DNA from: Waddliaceae bacterium
Lineage (GTDB): Bacteria > Chlamydiota > Chlamydiia > Chlamydiales > SLOH01
Assembly: GCA_007132595.1 (NCBI GenBank)
Contig: SLOH01000015.1
Coordinates: 1-6,343 of the forward strand
Length of the DNA stretch: 6,343 bases
Reading direction: 5' to 3'
Shown here in pieces: positions 1 through 4,510 of this stretch (the first letter of the stretch is position 1; each line of letters opens with the position of its first letter). The notes beneath the pieces were generated by a model that was not told the DNA's origin, ran no database searches, and worked only from the letters and a program-made list of their open reading frames with translations. A program made the position numbers and the translations under genes.

Positions 1-68
1 AAACTACAGAGCTTTTTGTATTTAGTCAGATCCCTTTTGTACCTGAACACTCATCTAAAAAAATATTA

Positions 69-127
69 GTTGTGTAAATACAACCCGTAATGGTAGATTA
101 GATGTAATGACTCAAAAGAGTGAGTCA
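69..127 (+). promoter_or_regulatory. Leader of the RRM gene with two inverted repeats and a weak promoter candidate
   Basis: Two small symmetric elements lie between the window start and the RRM gene. GTTGT (69-73) and ACAAC (80-84) are perfect inverted arms around a 6-base spacer, which could be an operator or a short hairpin. TGACTC (108-113) and GAGTCA (122-127) are perfect inverted arms; an alternative pairing is ACTC (110-113) with GAGT (118-121), so two mutually exclusive hairpins are possible just upstream of the ribosome binding site. A poor sigma70-like match, TTGTGT (70-75), 18 bases, TAGATT (94-99), could be the promoter. I see no gene in 1-150. RRM genes in some other bacteria are temperature regulated through their leaders, but applying that here is inference. 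The promoter is uncertain and the repeats could be chance. Confidence 0.3.
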
Positions 128-150
128 ATTCAAACGTTAGGAGAGCTTTA

Positions 151-462
151 ATGGCTAAAAAATTATTTGTTGGAAATCTTGCACATGAACTTAATGATAA
201 CGATCTGAAAGATCTGTTCTCGCAACATGGAAGCGTTCAATCAGCGCAAGTGATTACTGATAGAGACACAGGACGATCTAAAGGATTTGGATTTGTAGAA
301 ATGGGAAATGATGACGAAGCGCAAGCAGCAATCAAGGCTCTCAATGGAACAGATGCAAGTGGACGTCCACTTACAGTAAATGAAGCTAGACCAAGAACTG
401 AGCGTCCAGACCGTGGTGGTCGTGGCGGCGGATTCGGTGGCGGCGGCGGAAGACGCTACTAG
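151..462 (+). CDS. Small glycine-rich RRM-type RNA-binding protein
   Basis: This 103-residue protein consists of one RNA recognition motif followed by a short Arg/Gly-rich tail. RNP2 is LFVGNL (residues 5-10) and RNP1 is KGFGFVEM (44-51), both with the aromatic positions that stack on RNA bases. The fold ends near residue 80 (LTVNEARP), and residues 83-103 form a tail rich in Gly and Arg with RGG-like steps, ending GGRRY. This is the standard architecture of bacterial single-RRM proteins, best known from cyanobacteria and also found in other phyla. It probably binds single-stranded RNA in the cytoplasm as a chaperone or post-transcriptional regulator; targets cannot be read from the sequence. 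The start is well supported: AGGAG at 139-143 lies 7 bases before ATG. It appears monocistronic, with a hairpin directly after the stop codon. The RRM identification is near certain; the specific role is unknown. Confidence 0.95.
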   Translation: MAKKLFVGNLAHELNDNDLKDLFSQHGSVQSAQVITDRDTGRSKGFGFVEMGNDDEAQAAIKALNGTDASGRPLTVNEARPRTERPDRGGRGGGFGGGGGRRY

Positions 463-468
463 TTTCTT

Positions 469-499
469 TGTCCCTCGTCTCTAACATGAGACGAGGACA
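469..499 (+). terminator. Hairpin terminator after the RRM gene
   Basis: CCTCGTCTC (473-481) and GAGACGAGG (488-496) pair perfectly over 9 bp around a 6-base loop, starting 11 bases after the stop codon. With one bulged C the stem can extend to TGTC (469-472) against GACA (496-499). A CTTTCTTT stretch follows from about 502, so the U-tract is imperfect and slightly displaced. It most likely ends the RRM transcript; it could instead act mainly as a 3' stabiliser. Confidence 0.7.
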
Positions 500-541
500 C
501 CCTTTCTTTAAAAAAATCTCCCTCATAACTTCAAAACCCTA

Positions 542-627
542 TTGACATTTCAAATCAGCAAGAAAAAAAACGGTTTACCAATTTTTTTCTTTGACAAAGA
601 GACTCAAGCTTTGCCATAAGGTCCTTT
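542..627 (+). promoter_or_regulatory. Upstream region of the efflux/oxidase operon: AT palindrome and -35-like hexamers
   Basis: The gap before the efflux gene contains two perfect TTGACA hexamers (542-547 and 591-596). Neither is followed at 16-18 bases by a convincing -10 box; the best is CATAAG (615-620) after 18 bases, but that overlaps the ribosome binding site. Between them, AAGAAAAAAA (560-569) and TTTTTTTCTT (582-591) are perfect 10-base inverted arms around a 12-base centre. This could be a weak bidirectional terminator, a curved or UP-like element, or a regulator site. AAGG (618-621) lies 6 bases before the ATG at 628 and is the probable ribosome binding site. I recognise no CueR/CopY-type copper operator. 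Confidence 0.3.
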
Positions 628-1980
628 ATGGTTCGAATTCTCGCTCTATCTCTAGCACTTATAATGGCCGGATGTCATCCGATTAGTACAGACCCTGGGC
701 TTGCGTTTATGGATGTACAAGAAAACGTGTGTGATCGTTCGGGAGAGCATGTGGAGTGGACCTCGCGCTATTATCACTCTTGTGAAGTTAAGGATCTAAT
801 CAACAGCATGCTCGATGATTCTCTCACATTAGATCAGGTGCTCTACATTGTTCTACTCAACAACCCAAAACTGCAAGCCATTTATGAAGAGATCGGAATT
901 TCCCAGGCGCAGCTTGTGCAGGCAAGTTTACTTAAAAACCCGGTTCTTAGTCTTTCCCTTCGCTTTAGTAGTGGGTTTGACTACATTATTGAGTCGGGAT
1001 TACTCCAAGATTTTTTAGATATTTTATTAAAGCCGGCCAAACGAAAACTTGCAAGAGCAGAGCTTGAGATTACCAAACTTAAAGTCACAGGTGAAATCCT
1101 ACAGATCATTGCTCAAACCGAGATTGCCTTCCATTCCTTACGAAAAGAGATCGAGATTTTATCTTTACAAAGAGAGATCACGGATGCCTACGATGCGAGT
1201 GGTAAGTTCGCAAAACGGCTTCATCAAGCAGGCAATGTGACGGATCTTTTTCTTAGCATAGAAGAGTCAAAAAGCAAACAGGCTCAAATTGACCAGATCG
1301 CACAAGAACTTCACGTGATTAAAGAAACCGAAAGGTTGAATGTTTTAATGGGTCTTGAACAAGGTGCGTGCCTGACCCTCTCTGATGACCATTTCATCTT
1401 CCAAGACACTTTAGAGTCCGAAGATGCGCTTCAATTGAAAGCAATTGCTGCAAGTATTGACCTTCAGATCCTACAATTAAAAATGCGGAGTCTTGCACTT
1501 GAAGCAGGAATTACAATTAATGAGACAGTCTTTCAAAAATTTGAGCTTGGCCCGGATGTGGAGCGGAAAGAGTCCGGGGTCTGGTACCTTGGCCCTCAAC
1601 TCGGGATTGGAATTCCCTTATTTGATTTCGGCTATGCAAAGTCAGCAGAGTTTAAAGCAAAACTCAAGCAGCTTTGCCACAAAAGCTCAGCTCATGCAGT
1701 CAAACTTTGCTCAGAAGTGCGACTTGCCCATTTTTACCTGATCAACTCCCAAGAAAAATTCCACATTGCCCAGGAGCTTATCCCTCTGGCGGAAAAAACG
1801 ACCGAAGAGACCCTTAGACAAACAAATGCAATGCAAGTCGGTGTTTTTGAGTTGTTGCAGACTAAGCAACGAGAGCTAGTAGCTAAACAACAAGCAGTTC
1901 ACAGTATGAAAGAAATTTTAATCGCTAAAACAAACCTTGAACTTTTGTTACGAGGGAAGATGTGGGAAAACAATGATTAA
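628..1980 (+). CDS. Outer-membrane efflux lipoprotein, TolC/CusC (OMF) family
   Basis: This 450-residue protein belongs to the outer membrane factor family, which forms trimeric channels through which inner-membrane pumps expel metals or toxic compounds. A short hydrophobic leader ends in a lipobox-like MAG-Cys16, so the mature protein is probably lipidated, as in CusC-type members. The family's two-repeat plan is visible: the first repeat begins SLTLDQVLYIVLLNNP (65-80) with SQAQLVQASLLKNP (92-105), long helices run to about 250, and the second repeat shows GPQLGIGIPLFDFG (322-335) with a helical end to about 440. The stretch DFLDILLKPAKRK (128-140) resembles, from memory, OMF proteins encoded beside multicopper oxidases in proteobacterial metal-resistance clusters. 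Length is normal. It starts at ATG 628 behind AAGG (618-621), and its end overlaps the oxidase gene by 8 bases, implying translational coupling and a shared metal-export role. No adaptor or pump gene is present in the window. Substrate is inferred from the neighbour. Confidence 0.85.
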   Translation: MVRILALSLALIMAGCHPISTDPGLAFMDVQENVCDRSGEHVEWTSRYYHSCEVKDLINSMLDDSLTLDQVLYIVLLNNPKLQAIYEEIGISQAQLVQASLLKNPVLSLSLRFSSGFDYIIESGLLQDFLDILLKPAKRKLARAELEITKLKVTGEILQIIAQTEIAFHSLRKEIEILSLQREITDAYDASGKFAKRLHQAGNVTDLFLSIEESKSKQAQIDQIAQELHVIKETERLNVLMGLEQGACLTLSDDHFIFQDTLESEDALQLKAIAASIDLQILQLKMRSLALEAGITINETVFQKFELGPDVERKESGVWYLGPQLGIGIPLFDFGYAKSAEFKAKLKQLCHKSSAHAVKLCSEVRLAHFYLINSQEKFHIAQELIPLAEKTTEETLRQTNAMQVGVFELLQTKQRELVAKQQAVHSMKEILIAKTNLELLLRGKMWENND

Positions 1981-3262
1981 GATCGCTATATTTATACTCA
2001 TAATCGCTGGTGCTGCTAACGCTGAGTCCGTTCCAAGACCGTGGGATAAAACAGCAGAAAGTCCCCCGTCTCCAGGAGTTCCTGGAGATGATTACACCCC
2101 GGCTGTTGTCCCCAACGGATCAACCGCCAAATACGAAATTGTCGATGGAGTAAAAGAATTTCACTTAACTCTTGAAGAAGTAGAGATGGAGATTGCAGAC
2201 GGACTCGTTGTGCACGGGTGGGGATGCAACGGCTCGATTCCAGGTCCACTGCTAGAACTTGCCGAAGGAGACCGGGTCCGTATTCTAGTGACAAATCATT
2301 TGCCTCAAAAAAGCTCCATCCACTGGCACGGCGTCCTACTTCCTTGTGGGATGGACGGGGTTGCAGGGGTAACGCAGCCTGCAATTCCACCGGGAGAGAC
2401 GTTTGTCTACGAATTCTACTTTTCTGAAGCCGGCACATTTATGTACCACTCTCACTTCGACACCATGACCCAAGACGGTTTAGGAGTGATAGGAATGATC
2501 GTTGTCCACAAGAGAGAGCCGGACCCGGCAAAAAGACCGGATCGAGATTTTGCAATTCTCTTGCATGAGATGAGTATACCTGTCAATACAGCCAGACCCA
2601 ACACCCTTGAGCAATCGGATTTTAACATTTTAACTATGAATGGCAAGGTGTCACCTGCGACCGATCCTCTTGTTGCAAAACTTGGCGACCGCGTGTGGAT
2701 ACGTTTCGGCAACCTTTCCGCAATGAGCCACCACCCGATCCACCTACACGGGTATAGGTTTAAAATCATCGGCTCAGATGGCGGGTGGATCGCCGATCCC
2801 TCCTCTGTTCTTCCTGAAACGACTGTTCTTGTTCCTGTTGGTGCCGCAAGGGTCATTGACTTTGTCGCTGATAATCCGGGGGACTGGATGATGCATTGCC
2901 ATATGACACACCACACCATGAATCAAATGGGTCATGATTTTCCCAACTTGATTGGCGTGGACACAAACGATTTGGACGAAAAGATCCAAAAGCTCATTCC
3001 GGGATACCACACCATGGGAACTAAGGGAATGATGGATATGACAAAAACAGGAATGCCATTGCCGGCAAATAGCATCCCTATGCTTGGCATGAAAGGACAA
3101 TTTGGACAGACGGTCATGGGAGGTATGGCAACAATGCTTAAAGTGCGCGAGAATATCGAGAGTTATGATGACCCGGGGTTTTACAATTTTCCGGAAGGGA
3201 CTGTTGCATTTCCTCTAGAGAAGCGTGAAACTTCTGAAGAAATCGATCCTCACCACCATTAG
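1973..3262 (+). CDS. Secreted two-domain multicopper oxidase with Met-rich tail (probable copper tolerance oxidase)
   Basis: From ATG 1973 the product is 429 residues. An upstream in-frame TTG at 1937 would put 12 polar residues before the signal peptide, so ATG 1973, preceded by GGGAA, is preferred. Residues 1-17 form a Sec signal ending ANA, placing the enzyme in the periplasm or outside. Copper ligands are complete: HWHG (117-120) and HSH (159-161) in domain 1; HPIHLHG (254-260) and HCHMTHHTMNQM (308-319) in domain 2. The type 1 site is therefore His254, Cys309, His314 and axial Met319, and it lies only in domain 2. Domain 1 has HSH where a type 1 site would have HCH. With no middle domain this fits the 'type B' two-domain layout, which normally works as a trimer. 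Residues 348-388 carry ten Met, and the C-terminus ends DPHHH, both plausible Cu(I)/Cu(II) ligands. Such enzymes oxidise Cu(I) to less toxic Cu(II) or oxidise phenolics. Coupling to the efflux gene favours copper detoxification; the exact substrate is inferred. Confidence 0.92.
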   Translation: MIKIAIFILIIAGAANAESVPRPWDKTAESPPSPGVPGDDYTPAVVPNGSTAKYEIVDGVKEFHLTLEEVEMEIADGLVVHGWGCNGSIPGPLLELAEGDRVRILVTNHLPQKSSIHWHGVLLPCGMDGVAGVTQPAIPPGETFVYEFYFSEAGTFMYHSHFDTMTQDGLGVIGMIVVHKREPDPAKRPDRDFAILLHEMSIPVNTARPNTLEQSDFNILTMNGKVSPATDPLVAKLGDRVWIRFGNLSAMSHHPIHLHGYRFKIIGSDGGWIADPSSVLPETTVLVPVGAARVIDFVADNPGDWMMHCHMTHHTMNQMGHDFPNLIGVDTNDLDEKIQKLIPGYHTMGTKGMMDMTKTGMPLPANSIPMLGMKGQFGQTVMGGMATMLKVRENIESYDDPGFYNFPEGTVAFPLEKRETSEEIDPHHH

Positions 3263-3269
3263 TAGAAAC

Positions 3270-3438
3270 TTTAGGAACCTCTGATAAACTCAGGTTTTTT
3301 AAATTTTGACTGAATTTTTTCTAAAATTCGAAAAAACAATCGAACTTAACTATCTAATAGTTAAGTGAGTGCGTTTTTATCGAATTTCAGAGAAAAGGCA
3401 CAAAATTTAATAATCTGAGTTTATCAGAGGTTCCTAAA
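3270..3438. repeat. 169-bp near-complete palindrome with 24-bp perfect terminal inverted repeats (MITE-like)
   Basis: The arms 3270-3293 (begins TTTAGGAACCTCTG) and 3415-3438 (ends CAGAGGTTCCTAAA) are exact reverse complements over 24 bases. Pairing continues inward with one-base slips: TTAAATTTTG (about 3299-3308) against CAAAATTTAA (3401-3410), AAATTCGA against TCGAATTT (3380-3387), and a central 10-bp hairpin. Nearly the whole element can thus fold back on itself. Symmetry stops sharply at 3269/3439. TA dinucleotides at 3272-3273 and 3435-3436 could be a TA target duplication around a 161-bp core (3274-3434), although a palindrome creates this automatically. No useful ORF lies inside. Size, long terminal repeats and absence of a transposase fit a MITE or the deleted remnant of an insertion sequence. 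In RNA it would form a strong hairpin and should end oxidase transcription. Which transposase family it belongs to is not determinable here. Confidence 0.85.
3344..3366. repeat. Central hairpin of the palindromic element
   Basis: ACTTAACTAT (3344-3353) and ATAGTTAAGT (3357-3366) are perfect 10-base inverted arms separated by the three bases CTA. This is the apex of the larger palindrome and would be the loop end of a transcribed long hairpin. It is AT-rich with no following T-tract, so alone it is not a classical terminator. Confidence 0.8.
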
Positions 3439-3451
3439 ATGACAATCTTAC

Positions 3452-3480
3452 TTGCAGATTTTTCTAGGATTTCCTATAAT
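3452..3480 (+). promoter_or_regulatory. Strong sigma70/sigma66-type promoter for the small-protein/ybeY operon
   Basis: TTGCAG (3452-3457) and TATAAT (3475-3480) are separated by exactly 17 bases, giving an ideal spacer, a perfect -10 and a -35 matching consensus at four of six positions. Transcription should start near 3487, a leader of about 23 bases before the ATG at 3510. The promoter lies just outside the palindromic repeat, which ends at 3438. It is the best promoter in the window and fits high expression of a ribosome-associated small protein. Confidence 0.8.
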
Positions 3481-3509
3481 ACCCTCGATTAGATAAAGGA
3501 GAAGTTCCA

Positions 3510-3683
3510 ATGGTTAGAATCAGCAAGCAAAATCAGCGACGGGCAACTTCGCCGCGAAAGCCTAAAATCGGCGCTAAAAAAACAGGTGCCAAGAAGGATA
3601 ATTTACCGAAAGGTTATCGAGAGCACGAAAATGCTGTTCAAAGTAAACATTCAGAGACAATTTTTATAGGCAAGGTAGGGTAG
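3510..3683 (+). CDS. 57-residue basic protein, conserved-looking, function unknown
   Basis: ATG 3510 is preceded by AAAGGAG (3495-3501), GGAG ending 8 bases before the start, an excellent ribosome binding site behind the strong promoter at 3452-3480. The product has 15 Lys/Arg in 57 residues. Its N-terminal half is low in hydrophobics and basic (starts MVRISKQNQRRATSPRKP, with two GAKK repeats at 21-24 and 26-29), while the C-terminal part is more mixed (LPKGYREHENAVQ, ending IFIGKVG). There is no signal peptide or membrane segment. Such composition suggests binding to RNA, the ribosome or DNA, but I recognise no domain. The position immediately before the superphylum small basic protein gene matches my recollection of a pair of tiny genes (CT421.1 and CT421.2) in Chlamydia trachomatis, so it may be a lineage-conserved chlamydial protein. 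It is easily missed by automatic gene callers because of its size. That it is a real gene is well supported; function is unknown. Confidence 0.8.
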   Translation: MVRISKQNQRRATSPRKPKIGAKKTGAKKDNLPKGYREHENAVQSKHSETIFIGKVG

Positions 3684-3685
3684 AT

Positions 3686-3841
3686 ATGTCAAGACATCCA
3701 AGTTATGGTAAAAGTAGTAGCGGTGCCAAGAAGCGAAACGTCTTAAAACGTTTTGAACGAGTCGAGCGCCTTAAAGAACTCGGTCGATGGGAAAAGGACG
3801 CAAAAAAAGTTACAGGTCTACCAAAGACGCCTGTGAGTTAA
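3686..3841 (+). CDS. PVC-superphylum small basic protein (possible ribosome-associated protein)
   Basis: This 51-residue protein begins MSRHPSYGKSS, then continues KKRNVLKRFERVERLKELGRW (15-35) and ends GLPKTPVS, with 15 Lys/Arg. From memory this is the signature family shared by Planctomycetes, Verrucomicrobia and Chlamydiae, proposed to bind nucleic acid and resemble small ribosomal proteins; biochemical proof of its role is limited. A central helix of about 20 residues with alternating basic and hydrophobic positions would suit rRNA binding. The gene starts two bases after the previous stop codon, behind GGTAGGG (3674-3680), and its TAA (3839-3841) is followed three bases later by the ybeY GTG, so the three genes are surely cotranscribed. 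Pairing with YbeY, which acts on rRNA and ribosome quality, agrees with a ribosomal role. This gene is the main taxonomic marker in the window. Confidence 0.9.
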   Translation: MSRHPSYGKSSSGAKKRNVLKRFERVERLKELGRWEKDAKKVTGLPKTPVS

Positions 3842-3844
3842 TGC

Positions 3845-4285
3845 GTGGATGTTTGCATTCAGAACATGCAGACCGATCTACTGTTCGATTTATCTAAAAT
3901 TGCGCCAATTGTAGAGCAGGTCATTGCGTTCGAAAAGCAAAAGTGCGACGAAGTGGAAATCCATTTCGTCGACAAAAAACAAATCTCTTTGCTACATGAT
4001 CAGCATTTTCGCGATCCTTCGCCAACGGATTGTATTTCGTTTCCCCTAGATGGTAAAGAGTGCAGTCACTATCGACACATCGGGATAGTCGTTGTCTGCC
4101 CGGAGGTCGCAATCGAGTACTCCAAAAAAGAAAATATCGATCCATATCGAGAAATGATTCTCTACCTTATCCATGGACTCCTGCACTTGATCGGGTATAG
4201 AGATCAGACGGATGAGGATTGCATTCAAATGCGCCAGGCAGAAAAAATACATATGGGTATGCTTGAAGAGAAAAAACTTCTTTAG
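3845..4285 (+). CDS. ybeY: YbeY-type metal-dependent endoribonuclease / rRNA maturation factor
   Basis: At 146 residues this is a normal-length YbeY. Family marks are the N-terminal strand (MDVCIQN), HFRDPSPTDCISFPLDG (54-70, with conserved Arg56 and the TDxxSFP core) and the metal motif HGLLHLIGYRD (110-120) followed by TDEDCIQMRQAE. YbeY is a single-strand-specific RNase needed for 16S rRNA 3' end maturation and ribosome quality control. Most members use three His (HxxxHxxxxxH); here the third position is Asp120. I recall the same HGLLHLxGYxD form in Bacteroidetes YbeY, so this is probably a natural variant and not a defect. The usual GDI after the core also differs (HIGIVVV, 78-84). GTG 3845 is chosen because it keeps the first beta strand; ATG 3866 would remove it. 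No strong Shine-Dalgarno is visible, so translation may be coupled to the upstream stop three bases away. Confidence 0.93.
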   Translation: MDVCIQNMQTDLLFDLSKIAPIVEQVIAFEKQKCDEVEIHFVDKKQISLLHDQHFRDPSPTDCISFPLDGKECSHYRHIGIVVVCPEVAIEYSKKENIDPYREMILYLIHGLLHLIGYRDQTDEDCIQMRQAEKIHMGMLEEKKLL

Positions 4286-4510
4286 AAATTTTATCTCTTT
4301 TCAGCTATAGATTAAGAGAGCCCCTTTCAATCTGTCGACCTTAGATATCCATGTGCAGTTGGTGAGTCGATAGCTGTAATAACGATTTCAAGGTGCAATA
4401 AATCAGATTTTTTAGAGGATACTTAATGTCCCGATGTAAAAAAGAATGGATATTCTGATCAAAAATTTATACGATCTCAAAAGTAACTTCATTGAATTAA
4501 GGCATATATT
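4286..4510 (+). other. 225-bp intergenic leader between ybeY and the CBS membrane protein gene
   Basis: I find no convincing gene, tRNA or clear terminator here. Short inverted arms exist: TCTCTT (4294-4299) with AAGAGA (4314-4319), and CAGCTAT (4302-4308) with ATAGCTG (4370-4376). The latter encloses partly complementary CTGTCGACC (4332-4340) and GGTGAGTCGA (4361-4370), so a folded leader RNA is conceivable. A 10-codon ORF (4426-4458, MSRCKKEWIF) has AGAGGA (4414-4419) 6 bases upstream and might be a leader peptide, but it is too short to trust. No near-consensus promoter is visible; TATACG (4468-4473) is a possible -10 without a good -35. Confidence 0.4.

Noticed and set aside
591..620. TTGACA (591-596) with CATAAG (615-620) as the efflux operon promoter
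   Set aside because: The -10 would overlap the ribosome binding site and put the transcript start at the ATG, making the visible Shine-Dalgarno useless.
1049..1741. Plus-strand open frames of 63 and 82 codons (1049-1240, 1493-1741) inside the efflux gene
   Set aside because: Out of frame with the well-conserved OMF protein, with no family similarity.
1937..1972. TTG at 1937 as the oxidase start
   Set aside because: It would add 12 polar residues including two Cys ahead of a clean signal peptide. ATG 1973 with GGGAA upstream fits better.
2016..2438. 140-codon open frame on the minus strand
   Set aside because: It lies wholly inside the multicopper oxidase gene, whose copper motifs are intact on the plus strand. 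The translation has no recognisable domain, so it is a shadow frame.
2452..3117. Overlapping minus-strand open frames of 155, 108 and 61 codons
   Set aside because: All are antisense to the oxidase C-terminal domain and Met-rich tail, overlap each other, and show no plausible protein features.
3841..3897. ATG overlapping the small basic protein stop (TAATG) as the ybeY start
   Set aside because: That frame ends after 18 codons and is not the YbeY frame. GTG 3845 is in frame and preserves the first beta strand.
3921..4252. Minus-strand open frames of 74 and 68 codons opposite ybeY
   Set aside because: They mirror the YbeY coding sequence, including its metal motif region, and have no independent support.
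4286..4510. tRNA or small RNA gene in the gap before the CBS protein gene
   Set aside because: No cloverleaf arms, T-loop signature or promoter-terminator pair could be found by eye.
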